From positions 1 through 37,678 of the forward strand of contig JAFGVA010000067.1 in assembly GCA_016938235.1 (NCBI GenBank): a DNA stretch of 37,678 nt, written 5' to 3'. The position numbers were made by a program, and so were the translations under genes. The notes under the pieces are model-generated. The model was not told the origin of the DNA. It saw only the letters and a list, made by a program, of their open reading frames with translations, and did no database searches. The DNA comes from Bacteroidales bacterium (lineage in GTDB: Bacteria; Bacteroidota; Bacteroidia; Bacteroidales; UBA10428). How positions within the stretch are numbered: position 1 is the stretch's first letter; each line of letters starts with the position of its first letter. This document shows, one piece after another, positions 9,688 through 17,910 of this stretch.

Positions 9688-9867
9688 GTGATCGGTGAAC
9701 TGTGATTGGTGATTGGTGATTGGTGAACTGTGATTGGTGATTGGTGAACTGTGATTGGTGATCGGTGATTGGTGATTGGTGATTGGTGATTGGTGATCGG
9801 TGATTGGTGATTGGTGATTGGTGATCGGTGATTGGTGATTGGTGATGGGTGATTGGTGATTGGTGAG
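9688..9867. repeat. Tandem array of 25 heptanucleotide units (GTGATTG)
   Basis: Twenty-five consecutive 7-bp units plus a 5-bp remnant, with no loss of register. The main unit is GTGATTG. Variants are GTGAACT (units 2, 6 and 9), GTGATCG (units 1, 11, 16 and 20) and GTGATGG (unit 23). It lies between the divergent sigma and TonB genes, so it separates or overlaps their promoters. The plus strand contains TGA in every register, so it is not coding on that strand. Confidence 0.97.
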
Positions 9868-9874
9868 TTTTTTT

Positions 9875-9913
9875 ACGTCATCGCGATCCGCCGGTTGGCG
9901 GAGAAGCGATCTC
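9875..9913. repeat. Short hairpin-forming interspersed element
   Basis: A GC-rich island in AT-rich surroundings. The inner inverted repeat TCCGCC-GGTT-GGCGGA is at 9887-9902, flanked by two direct copies of GCGATC. The leading CGTCAT resembles the end of the element at 21433-21504. It looks like a REP/small dispersed repeat of the kind common in Bacteroidota genomes. Confidence 0.55.
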
Positions 9914-9954
9914 TTGGTTTTTTGTGATTAGGTGATTGAGAAATAATGCGATTG

Positions 9955-9999
9955 AGTGAATGAATGAATGAATGTATGTATGTATGTATGAATGATTGA
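9955..9999. repeat. Tetranucleotide microsatellite (GAAT then GTAT)
   Basis: A GAGT/GAAT run changes to about four GTAT units and back to GAAT. It is a simple-sequence tract directly downstream of the hairpin element. It has no coding content. Confidence 0.85.
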
Positions 10000-10131
10000 G
10001 TGTGAATGGGTAAAATAGTAACGAAACTTTGAACTAGGAACTGAAATTTTTTAAAATTTTTTATGGAAATTCTATTCTACATGCATCTAAAGGGTAGAAG
10101 TTAAGTTATAAACCCGTTAAAATTTAAAGTT

Positions 10132-10809
10132 ATGGTACAGAAAAAATCAAACAAATCGAACCTCGAGAATAAGAAAACATTATTCTTTGAATACGGAATA
10201 CTGGTTGCCCTTGCATGCGCACTTGCTGCTTTTGAGTGGGGACAAACAGATATTAATACTGTGGACACTTCAGGTTGGAATAAAATTGAAGATGTTGATA
10301 ATGAATTACCACCCATTACAATGCCTGAACCTCCACGACTTGCTCCTCCTCCAATACCTGTTAATTTCATTCAAATTAAGGATGCAGAAATAAATATCGA
10401 TGAACCTGATTTTAATTTCAGTACAGAGATCGATATTGATGGTGAAATGGAACTTTACCCCTATGAGCCGGAAGATGATGCTGTAGAAGAATCCATTTTC
10501 GTTATTGTAGAAAAAATGCCAACCTACAGAAACGGTACTGAAGCAAATTTTCAGAAACATGTTCAGCAGTTGGTAAAATACCCAGCCATTGCACAACAGG
10601 AAAACATTCAAGGGCAGGTAATTGTACAATTTGTTGTTGATGAAAACGGGAAACTAGTGGAGCCCAAAATCGTACGCAGTGCGCATGAAACACTGAGCAA
10701 TGCAGTACTTGAGGCTTTAAAAAAGACCTCTGACTGGAAGGCCGGAGAGCAAAGAGGACGTAAAGTTAAAGTAGCCTTTACAATACCTATATTTTTCAAA
10801 TTACAATAA
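10132..10809 (+). CDS. TonB family energy-transducer protein
   Basis: A 225-aa protein with a short cytoplasmic N-terminus (NKSNLENKKTLFFEYG, typical of Bacteroidota TonB), one membrane segment at about 20-36, and a short proline-rich periplasmic linker (PEPPRLAPPPIP at 66-77). The C-terminal TonB_C domain at about 122-225 includes VEKMPTYRNG, GQVIVQFVVDENGKLVEP and the terminal IPIFFKLQ strand. By family it would couple ExbBD energy to outer-membrane receptors, but no exbB/exbD or TonB-dependent receptor is present here. It lies 67 bp upstream of the VIT-VWA gene in the same direction, and both share the same C-terminal domain type, so they are likely one operon under the divergent sigma factor. 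Confidence 0.88.
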   Translation: MVQKKSNKSNLENKKTLFFEYGILVALACALAAFEWGQTDINTVDTSGWNKIEDVDNELPPITMPEPPRLAPPPIPVNFIQIKDAEINIDEPDFNFSTEIDIDGEMELYPYEPEDDAVEESIFVIVEKMPTYRNGTEANFQKHVQQLVKYPAIAQQENIQGQVIVQFVVDENGKLVEPKIVRSAHETLSNAVLEALKKTSDWKAGEQRGRKVKVAFTIPIFFKLQ

Positions 10810-10876
10810 CCAGTAATAAGATAAAAGTAAAAAGATAAAAGACTAAAGATTAAAGTATAAAGCAAAACCAGAAATC

Positions 10877-13249
10877 ATGAGACCTATAAATAAAATAAAA
10901 ACAATAAATAAAGTTGCACTTTTCAGTTTTCTACTAAGCTTTTCATGGTTATTAGCCTGCTCTCAGCAGCAGGTTAATAGCCAAACTGAAACTTCAACTG
11001 ATAAAAGCCTTTCGCCGTATTTTATGGTATTAACAGAAGAAAGCGAAACAGAACAGTTGCCCTTAAAAAATACCAGGGTCGATGTAAATATAGCCGGGGT
11101 TATTGCAGACGTTCAGGTGAAACAAGTTTATTCAAATACCGGAAAAAAAACCTTAGAGGCAATTTATGTTTTCCCGGCATCGACCAGGGCAGCTGTTTAC
11201 AACATGGTAATGAAAATTAACGACCGAGAGATTATTGCCCTTGTAGAAGAGAAATTAGCTGCACGACAAATGTACGAACAGGCAAAAGAAGAAGGAAAAA
11301 CGGCCTCACTTCTTGAAGAACAACGACCCAATGTTTTTCAGATGAATGTTGCCAACATCATGCCCGGAGCAACAGTTGAAGTAACACTTTCCTATACTGA
11401 GCTTTTAGTACCCACAGATAAAATATACGAGTTTGTTTATCCTACAGTTGTTGGCCCCAGGTATGTAAGCGCTGCTGAGCAGGAAAATCAGGTTCCGGAA
11501 AACTGGACATCAAATCCCTATCTTGAAGAAGGCACTTCTTCGACATATGGCTTAGATCTTAAAGTAAACTTATCAACCGGAATACCAATAAAAGAAATAC
11601 GCTGTGAAACCCATAAGAACAACGTGAATTATACCGGTAAAAACAAAGCTGAAATTACACTCGATGACTCCAAAGGCGGAAACAGGGATTTTGTTTTACA
11701 ATACCGGTTATCTGGGAACCAGGTCGAATCGGGTGTTTTAACTTATAAAGATGCTAATGGCGAAAACTATTTTCTTGCCATGATGCAACCTCCTGAGAGA
11801 ATCACCGCAGACCAGATACCTCCAAGAGAATATGTGTTCATTGTTGACGTTTCCGGTTCTATGTCAGGTTTTCCCCTGGAAGTTTCAAAAACGATTATGA
11901 GCAAACTCCTAAACAGCTTAAAAACAACAGATAAATTTAACATTGTCTGTTTTGCCGGAGGCTCCAGTGTTTATGCAAAAGAATCGGTAACCGCAACCAA
12001 AGATAATATTTCAAACGCCATACAATACATGAACAGTCTGAATGGTGGTGGCGGCACTGAATTATTGAACGCCTTGAAAAATGCTATGAATCTGGGCACT
12101 GCCGATAATTATGCCCGATCATTTGTAATTCTTACTGACGGATATGTATCTGTAGAAAAACAAACATTCGACTACATCAGAGAAAACCTGGGTAATGCTA
12201 ATTTCTTTTCATTCGGAATTGGTTCTTCGGTAAACAGGTTTCTGATTGAAGGAATGGCTCATGTTGGTAAAGCCGAAGCCTTTGTTGCCCTTAATAAGGA
12301 AGATGCAGAAAAACAGGCTTTTAAGTTTATTAAATATATTTCAAATCCGGTTTTAACACAAATCAATTATTCAATGAGTGGGACTGAACTTTATGATGTA
12401 ATTCCTGAAAAAGTGCCGGATTTATTTGCTGAAAGACCAATTATACTTACCGGTAAAATAAAGAATAGTATAAGCGGAAATATAAATATTACAGGAACAA
12501 GCGGCAACAATAAATATTCTGAAACTTTGCAGTTGGATAATATTAATACAAATGCTAAAAACAAAGCATTGAAATATTTATGGGCCAGAGAAAAAATACG
12601 ATTATTAAGTGATTACAATAACATACAGCAGGATAATGAAACAAAGTCTGAGATTATTGCATTGGGCAAACAATACAATTTATTAACAGAATACACTTCC
12701 TTTATTGCCGTCGATTCTGAAATTTCTAACACAACTGGTCAAAGCTCAACCGTAAAACAACCACTTCCATTACCACAGGGAGTTAGCAATAATGCTGTTG
12801 GATATAGTGGCAATACCGGAAAAAGATATTCTATGAAAAGTGCTGTAAACACGGCCGATATCGGCAGATATGCCCCTGTTCAAAGTATGGATATGGTAAT
12901 ATTTGAAGAAGATGCCCAGATTGAAGATGAAGAAGTCTTTATAATTGTGGAACAAATGCCCAATTTCAACGGAGGTGATCTTACCGAATTTCAGAAATAC
13001 ATTCAGGCTAATATACAATATCCGGTTGAAGCGCAGGATGCTGCAATATCGGGTAAAGTCTTTGTTCAATTTGTAGTTGATGAAAACGGTAAAGTTGTTG
13101 ATGTTAAGGTAATACGAAGCGTTGACAAATTACTCGACGAAGAAGCCCTAAGAGTTATAAAAGCATCGCCGAATTGGACACCCGGTATCCAGAGAGGTAA
13201 GCCCGTCAGGGTTCAGTTTGTAATTCCGGTAGTTTTCAAACTTAACTAA
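10877..13249 (+). CDS. VIT and von Willebrand A domain lipoprotein with C-terminal TonB domain
   Basis: A 790-aa exported lipoprotein: signal peptide with lipobox LLAC (Cys28). A VIT domain spans about 55-180 (VKQVYSNTGKKTLEAIYVFP, LVEEKLAARQMYEQAKEEGK, PNVFQMNVANIMPG). A VWA domain spans about 317-490 with an intact MIDAS, DVSGS (Asp324, Ser326, Ser328), Thr394 and Asp421 in LTDG. A linker follows, then a TonB_C domain at about 688-790 (VEQMPNFNGGDLTEFQKYI, GKVFVQFVVDENGKVVDVKV, VFKLN). VIT-VWA proteins resemble inter-alpha-trypsin-inhibitor heavy chains and act in adhesion or protein binding. A TonB_C domain on a lipid-anchored protein without a transmembrane TonB anchor suggests a scaffold rather than a motor. 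A 15-bp stem hairpin follows the stop codon. Confidence 0.9.
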   Translation: MRPINKIKTINKVALFSFLLSFSWLLACSQQQVNSQTETSTDKSLSPYFMVLTEESETEQLPLKNTRVDVNIAGVIADVQVKQVYSNTGKKTLEAIYVFPASTRAAVYNMVMKINDREIIALVEEKLAARQMYEQAKEEGKTASLLEEQRPNVFQMNVANIMPGATVEVTLSYTELLVPTDKIYEFVYPTVVGPRYVSAAEQENQVPENWTSNPYLEEGTSSTYGLDLKVNLSTGIPIKEIRCETHKNNVNYTGKNKAEITLDDSKGGNRDFVLQYRLSGNQVESGVLTYKDANGENYFLAMMQPPERITADQIPPREYVFIVDVSGSMSGFPLEVSKTIMSKLLNSLKTTDKFNIVCFAGGSSVYAKESVTATKDNISNAIQYMNSLNGGGGTELLNALKNAMNLGTADNYARSFVILTDGYVSVEKQTFDYIRENLGNANFFSFGIGSSVNRFLIEGMAHVGKAEAFVALNKEDAEKQAFKFIKYISNPVLTQINYSMSGTELYDVIPEKVPDLFAERPIILTGKIKNSISGNINITGTSGNNKYSETLQLDNINTNAKNKALKYLWAREKIRLLSDYNNIQQDNETKSEIIALGKQYNLLTEYTSFIAVDSEISNTTGQSSTVKQPLPLPQGVSNNAVGYSGNTGKRYSMKSAVNTADIGRYAPVQSMDMVIFEEDAQIEDEEVFIIVEQMPNFNGGDLTEFQKYIQANIQYPVEAQDAAISGKVFVQFVVDENGKVVDVKVIRSVDKLLDEEALRVIKASPNWTPGIQRGKPVRVQFVIPVVFKLN

Positions 13250-13254
13250 TTCAT

Positions 13255-13333
13255 AACCCTGCGAGAGTTTAGAACTCTCGCAGGGTTAAGTTTAGAACTC
13301 TCGCAGGGTTAAGTTTAGAACTCTCGCAGGGTT
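13255..13333. repeat. Hairpin plus two extra direct copies of a 23-bp unit
   Basis: A perfect 15-bp inverted repeat (AACCCTGCGAGAGTT at 13255-13269 and its complement at 13273-13287) has a 3-base loop and starts six bases after the VIT-VWA stop codon. The right arm is then repeated at 13296-13310 and 13319-13333, each preceded by AAGTTTAG, giving a 23-bp period. Only one left arm exists. It may work as a transcription-terminating or mRNA-stabilising hairpin, although there is no T tract. Confidence 0.9.
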
Positions 13334-13587
13334 AATCTTCGATATAAATTTGTCATAGTCTCAGAGAGAAAAAGACTATTATAAGCACATGAACTGCTCT
13401 TTGCAAATCGATAAGAGCAGTTATTAGCATGCTGACAATCTGAAGTTTAACATACTGGTTTTCCTCAAACAACATGTATATCATATCAACGGCATTTGAA
13501 AAGGTTAATAAAAAACTCAATGTGTTAATATCTCGGCTAACAATAAAAAGAAATTGCTCCAAATAATGATTATTTTGCCGACGTCCT
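13334..13587. other. Intergenic leader of the hybrid kinase
   Basis: About 250 bases after the hairpin repeat. A stretch TTATTTTGCC near 13568-13577, about 10-20 bases before the kinase ATG, resembles a -7 box one base short of TAnnTTTG. An opposite-strand open frame of 84 codons crosses the region but overlaps the kinase start and has no recognisable features. Nothing else was seen. Confidence 0.4.
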
Positions 13588-16077
13588 ATGTTGAAAAGAT
13601 TCGGCATTATATGTTTTGTGCTGATCCATGCTTTAAATGCAGTTATAGCAAGCGATCAGAATAATTTCCAGTCTGGCTCCGATGTCAGTTTACTGAGAGA
13701 TAGTGTTGATGTCTACTTATACGAAAGTGAGTTTCTATGCGATTCTCTCCCTCAACTCGCTTCCATCAAGGCAGATAGAGCACTCAAAATAGCTTCGGCA
13801 CTAAACATGAAAGAGCGTGAAGCCTTGGCTTCAAAAATTTTAGGAAAAGCAAAAATTAACCTGGAGAAAAATTATGAAGCAGAGAAAAATCTGAGTTTTG
13901 CGCTTCAATATTACCAAAACACAAATAAGGAAGAACAAAAAGGAGAAATTCTTTACCTGCTAGGTTTAGCTCACTACCATATCGGCAACTATTCCGGTTC
14001 AATCGAAGATTTCCTGGAAGCAGAGCAACTATTCAGATCACTGCAAAACGAACAGGAAACAGCTAACACGCTTGAAAGTTTAGGCTTGGTCTATAATGCC
14101 TTAAGTAATGTTGAATTAGCGAGTACTTATTATAATCAATCGCTGATAATAAACATGCGCCTTAACCAGAAAGATAAGGTGGCGAAACTGTTCCAGAATC
14201 TTGGCATCATTCATTATAAAAACAAGGATGACTCAACAGCGTTTATATACCTCGAAAAATCTATTGCTTACTATAAAGAACAACATGATTTGCAAGGCAT
14301 CGGGATTAGCTACAGCAATATAGGATTAATTTATATTCGGAACAGCGAACCAAAAAAAGCCTACAAGAATTTTGAAAAGTCTTTCACATACTTTACAAAA
14401 ACCGGGTTCAAACTTGGGCAAATGTGGGCTTTAAACAACATGGGTACTGCACTAGCCATGGAGGGTAATTACAGCGATGCCGAAGATTGCTATTTCCGCA
14501 GCCTTGCTTTATCAGAAGAATTATCCAGTTCTGAAGGCACACTTGCCAATTACAAGGATCTTGCAAGGTATTTTGAATACCGTGGATTATATAAGACTGC
14601 GTTTAGTTACCACGAAAAATATACTGAGCTTAAAGATTCAATTAGCCTTATTAATGCGAAAGAAAAACTTAGTGAACTGGAAAAACTTTATAAAGCTGAA
14701 AGTTCAGAAAGAATTGAAGCCGAACTGAAAGCAAGCAGTAAAAGGCAGAAAACCCGGATTTGGGCTATCGTAAGCTTTCTATCACTGCTTATTCTTTCTG
14801 TATTAGTTATTGTTTCAGCTTATCAACAGAAAAGAAGAGCAGAAAAAAAGCTGGAAGACCATAAAAAAGACCTCGAAAAACTCGTAGAAGAAAGAACAAT
14901 AGAGCTTGAACAGCAAATAAGTGAAAGAAAAACGGCCGAAGAATCCGACCAGTTAAAGTCTGCTTTCCTGGCAAACATGTCGCATGAGCTTCGAACACCC
15001 ATGAATGCTATTATTGCATTCTCAAACTTTTTGAGAGAACCAGAACTAGAAGACGACAAAAAAAATGAATACCTCGATCACATCACATCGGCTGGCGATA
15101 GTTTATTGCAACTGATTGACGATATAATCGATATTGCTAAAATAGAATCAAAACAATTAAAAATATTTATACAGCCAACAAACATCAACAGGCTTTTGCT
15201 TGAACTTTATAAAGTATTCTGCGAGATACGCGTAAAAAACAACAAGAAGCAGATACGCTTCAATCTTGACATTGATAATGATTATAACTACATCATAAAT
15301 ACCGATGCTCAAAGGTTAAAGCAAGTGCTCACCAACCTGATAGACAATGCTTTCAAGTATACCGACAAAGGTAAGATTGAATGTGGTTTTTCTATTGAGG
15401 AAAAATCAGTTGTTTTCTATATTTCCGACACAGGCATTGGCATACCGGTTGACAAACACGAGATGATTTTCAATCGTTTCTACCAGTTAAAATCGATTAA
15501 CGACAGAAAGATAAGCGGTACTGGCCTGGGTCTGGCAATTTGTAAAAACCTCGTTAACCTGTTGGGCGGTCAGATATGGGTTGACTCTCAACCCGGAATG
15601 GGAAGTACTTTCTCCATTCGCATACCAGTAGAATCAATTAAAAAACAACCTGTTCCTGCTCAGTACGAAGAAAACAGAAAAACCAGTAAGACCTTAAAAA
15701 AAGGATACAACTGGAATAATATCACAATTCTTGTAGCTGAAGATGAAGATTTAAATTATAAAGTTCTTGACACCTGCCTGACCCGCACAAATGCACATAT
15801 CATCAGAGCAAAAGATGGTGCTTCGGCAATTGAAATCTGTAAAAACCAAAGAATTGATATCGTATTAATGGATATCCAATTACCCGGTCTGGATGGCTAT
15901 GAAGCCACACAGGAAATAAAACGTATAAACAATCGCACTCCCGTAATTGCTCAGACCTCGTTTGCAATGGTTGGCGAGAAAGAAAGGTGCTTACAGGCCG
16001 GCTGCGATGACTTCATCTCCAAACCGCTGAATATAGATGATTTAATGCGTAAAATTGAGCATTATCTGGTAAAGTAA
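13588..16077 (+). CDS. TPR hybrid sensor histidine kinase with receiver domain
   Basis: An 829-aa hybrid kinase: signal peptide or signal anchor at 1-21, about seven TPR repeats over 80-350 (periplasmic), and one membrane helix at 391-411. A coiled coil lies at about 415-455. The HisKA domain has phospho-acceptor His466 in SHELRTP. The HATPase has N box Asn583/Asn587, DTGIGIP with Asp614, and GTGLGL at 644-649. The C-terminal REC domain at about 712-828 has the acidic pocket Glu718/Asp719, phospho-Asp762, Thr790 and Lys812. No DNA-binding output domain is fused, so it signals through phosphorelay to an unlinked partner or through REC itself. The 338-bp upstream gap and single orientation suggest it stands alone. 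Confidence 0.95.
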   Translation: MLKRFGIICFVLIHALNAVIASDQNNFQSGSDVSLLRDSVDVYLYESEFLCDSLPQLASIKADRALKIASALNMKEREALASKILGKAKINLEKNYEAEKNLSFALQYYQNTNKEEQKGEILYLLGLAHYHIGNYSGSIEDFLEAEQLFRSLQNEQETANTLESLGLVYNALSNVELASTYYNQSLIINMRLNQKDKVAKLFQNLGIIHYKNKDDSTAFIYLEKSIAYYKEQHDLQGIGISYSNIGLIYIRNSEPKKAYKNFEKSFTYFTKTGFKLGQMWALNNMGTALAMEGNYSDAEDCYFRSLALSEELSSSEGTLANYKDLARYFEYRGLYKTAFSYHEKYTELKDSISLINAKEKLSELEKLYKAESSERIEAELKASSKRQKTRIWAIVSFLSLLILSVLVIVSAYQQKRRAEKKLEDHKKDLEKLVEERTIELEQQISERKTAEESDQLKSAFLANMSHELRTPMNAIIAFSNFLREPELEDDKKNEYLDHITSAGDSLLQLIDDIIDIAKIESKQLKIFIQPTNINRLLLELYKVFCEIRVKNNKKQIRFNLDIDNDYNYIINTDAQRLKQVLTNLIDNAFKYTDKGKIECGFSIEEKSVVFYISDTGIGIPVDKHEMIFNRFYQLKSINDRKISGTGLGLAICKNLVNLLGGQIWVDSQPGMGSTFSIRIPVESIKKQPVPAQYEENRKTSKTLKKGYNWNNITILVAEDEDLNYKVLDTCLTRTNAHIIRAKDGASAIEICKNQRIDIVLMDIQLPGLDGYEATQEIKRINNRTPVIAQTSFAMVGEKERCLQAGCDDFISKPLNIDDLMRKIEHYLVK

Positions 16078-16215
16078 TCCAACTACTTTTATTCTCTTTT
16101 TTATTATTGAAAACTGAAGATTCAGGAATTGATTTTTTAGGGCTGTGCCTGTGAAAAAAAAATTTCAAAAACATAAATATATGTTATCCAAAAACTACTC
16201 TTCACAAGCACTTCA

Positions 16216-16352
16216 CATGCTATAAGTTTTAAGTGGAAATCTGTATACAGCACACATGCTTTAAGTTATAAACCCGAAGCTGTTAAGATTTCGAATCCAA
16301 ATAAGATACATGCTTCAAGTTTTAAACTTGAAGCTGTTAAAAGTTCGATTCC
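16216..16352. repeat. Three imperfect copies of a ~44-bp repeat with a palindromic core
   Basis: Copies start at the CATGCT words at 16255 and 16309 (44 bp each, 54-bp period), with a shorter degenerate copy from 16216. The third copy contains a perfect 23-bp palindrome at 16312-16334 (arms GCTTCAAGTTT / AAACTTGAAGC around one base). The second copy shares the exact 16-mer TTAAGTTATAAACCCG with 10101-10116, 16 bases before the TonB start codon. Confidence 0.8.
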
Positions 16353-16653
16353 GATCTACCTGAAATCCCAAACATAATTAACAATAAACAAGATGCACAA
16401 TTCCGAAAATTTACAGTAAGCCGAAATTGCTATATTTTATTGACTTATCAAGCTATAGCTTTTCAACATTTCTTGTAATTTAAGTTTTACACAAAGAAAA
16501 ATTGCTCCCATAACCCACCTTGTCAGGAGGAGGTGTTTTTAAATTTCGTGTTTTTAAAACAAGAATTCTACCCCACATTTTAAAATTTCACCACAGGAAA
16601 ATGGTATTTATCCCTTAAACAGGTTGATTTATTAGAGGATTCAAATCAGACTG

Positions 16654-16661
16654 TATTTTTG
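16654..16661 (+). promoter_or_regulatory. Candidate -7 box for the ketoacyl-ACP synthase gene
   Basis: TATTTTTG is an exact TAnnTTTG match, 27 bases upstream of the ATG. The nearest TTGA at 16624-16627 is 26 bases away, too far for the usual -33 spacing, so only half of a promoter is supported. Confidence 0.4.
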
Positions 16662-16688
16662 TGGCATTCTTTGATATAAACTATAAAA

Positions 16689-17771
16689 ATGACAAAAACA
16701 TATTCTGTTATTAAAGGTACAGGAAGTTATATTCCGGGGAGAGTTGTAAAAAACGAAGAGTATATAAGCAGCATGTTCTATGATAAGGATGGCCAGATAA
16801 TTAACTCATCAACGGAACATATTGTAAATAAGTTTGTTGAAATAACCGATATACATGAGAGAAGGCATGTTGAAGAAGAAAATTCGACTTCTGATATGGC
16901 CTATTTTGCTGCGCTTGATAGTATAAACAAGGCAGATATTGATCCGGAGACACTGGATTATATTATTGTTGCTCATAATTTTGGTGATGTTAAAAACGGT
17001 TCTTTGCAAACCGATGTACTTCCAAGCCTTGCTTCAAGGGTTAAAAAACTCATTGGAATAGAAAACCCGAAAACCGTTGCGTATGATACTATTTTTGGTT
17101 GCCCGGGTTGGATTCAGGGCATAATTCAGGCAGATTATTATATACGTTCAGGAGATGCTAAAAGAGTTTTGGTTGTTGGAGCTGATGTATTATCCAGGTT
17201 ATCTGACCCTCACGACCGCGATAGCATGATATATGCCGATGGAGCAGGAGCAGTTGTTCTTGAAGGTGTTGAAAGTGATACCCCGGTTGGAATTCTGGCA
17301 CATACAGCAAGAACCGATGCTAATGGGCATACCTTTAACCTTTTTATGGGAAAATCATACAATTCTGAATTGGAGGATGAGAATGTATACATCAAGATGT
17401 ACGGTCATAAAATATACAATTATGCATTAACAACAGTTCCTGCTGCAATTAAAGAAGGACTTGAAAAAGCAGGTCTGGGAATAGATGATGTTAAGAAAGT
17501 TTTAATTCACCAGGCTAATGCAAAGATGGATGAAGCTATTCTTACGCGCCTATTCAGACTTTATGGCAAAAAAGAAGTCGATATGGACATTATGCCAATG
17601 ACCATCTCAAAACTAGGAAACTCATCTGTTGCAACCGTGCCTACCATGCTTGATATGATTGTTTCAGGAAAAATGGAAGGACACAGCCTGAATGCTGGTG
17701 ATACAGCAGTAATGACATCTGTTGGAGCCGGCATGAATATAAATGCTGTTATCTATAAATTTCCGGAATAA
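16689..17771 (+). CDS. 3-oxoacyl-ACP synthase III (KAS III, FabH-like)
   Basis: This 360-aa thiolase-fold enzyme condenses an acyl-CoA starter with malonyl-ACP. The Cys-His-Asn triad is intact: Cys138 in FGCPGW, His274 in IHQAN and Asn311 in LGNSSVAT. The C-terminal glycine-rich VGAGMNINAVIYKF is also typical. The protein is about 40 residues longer than E. coli FabH (317 aa) and belongs to the longer Bacteroidota KAS III subgroup; substrate preference (straight, branched or specialised starter) cannot be read from sequence. No acyl carrier protein, fabD or other lipid gene is adjacent, so it is not in the standard fab cluster. A strong terminator follows 25 bases after the stop codon, making it a single-gene unit. 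Confidence 0.92.
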   Translation: MTKTYSVIKGTGSYIPGRVVKNEEYISSMFYDKDGQIINSSTEHIVNKFVEITDIHERRHVEEENSTSDMAYFAALDSINKADIDPETLDYIIVAHNFGDVKNGSLQTDVLPSLASRVKKLIGIENPKTVAYDTIFGCPGWIQGIIQADYYIRSGDAKRVLVVGADVLSRLSDPHDRDSMIYADGAGAVVLEGVESDTPVGILAHTARTDANGHTFNLFMGKSYNSELEDENVYIKMYGHKIYNYALTTVPAAIKEGLEKAGLGIDDVKKVLIHQANAKMDEAILTRLFRLYGKKEVDMDIMPMTISKLGNSSVATVPTMLDMIVSGKMEGHSLNAGDTAVMTSVGAGMNINAVIYKFPE

Positions 17772-17796
17772 AATATCCCATATAAAAATATGTATT

Positions 17797-17828
17797 AAAA
17801 AGGCTGTCGAAAATGACAGCCTTTTTTT
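17797..17828 (+). terminator. Strong rho-independent terminator
   Basis: Stem AAAAAGGCTGTC (17797-17808), loop GAAAAT, complementary arm GACAGCC (from 17815), then a run of seven T. It closes the KAS III gene. Confidence 0.95.
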
Positions 17829-17847
17829 ATATCTTTATATAAAGAGG

Positions 17848-17875
17848 TTGTTCAGAAAGTTCATTTTTTGAACAA
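17848..17875. other. Inverted repeat upstream of the TPR gene
   Basis: TTGTTC (17848-17853) and GAACAA (17870-17875) enclose a second pair GTTC/GAAC, 35 bases before the TPR protein ATG. It could be an operator or a second small hairpin after the terminator. Evidence is limited to the symmetry. Confidence 0.3.
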
Positions 17876-17910
17876 ACTAAAGTATAACATACAATAAAAG
17901 ATAATTTGTA

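Larger units (their letters stand above)
9630..10131. other. 502-bp divergent intergenic region rich in repeats
   Basis: This gap separates the leftward sigma factor from the rightward TonB gene. It contains the heptamer array (9688-9867), a short hairpin element (9875-9913), a tetranucleotide run (9955-9999) and an AACTTTGAAC word (10023-10034) that recurs at 20236-20268. I see no convincing gene. CCAAAGTGA near 9669-9677 is a poor minus-strand -7 box, and no clear promoter for TonB was found. Confidence 0.8.
16078..16688. other. 611-bp intergenic region with imperfect repeats, no gene seen
   Basis: AT-rich spacer between the hybrid kinase and the ketoacyl synthase. It contains the dispersed repeat block at 16216-16352. 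A weak hairpin (CACCT at 16516-16520, AGGTG at 16531-16535, then T5) could end transcription. TATTTTTG at 16654-16661 fits the TAnnTTTG -7 box 27 bases before the next ATG, although no TTTG lies at the right -33 distance. No open frame with protein-like features was found. Confidence 0.6.

Noticed and set aside
9688-9867. CRISPR array
   Set aside because: Units are 7 bp and contiguous with no spacers; there are no cas genes in the window.
13255-13333. Mini CRISPR array
   Set aside because: The 15-bp repeats are separated by an identical 8-bp sequence rather than unique spacers, and one copy is inverted.
13353-13607. 84-codon minus-strand open frame before the hybrid kinase
   Set aside because: It overlaps the kinase start codon, has no domain or signal, and its composition matches the surrounding AT-rich spacer.
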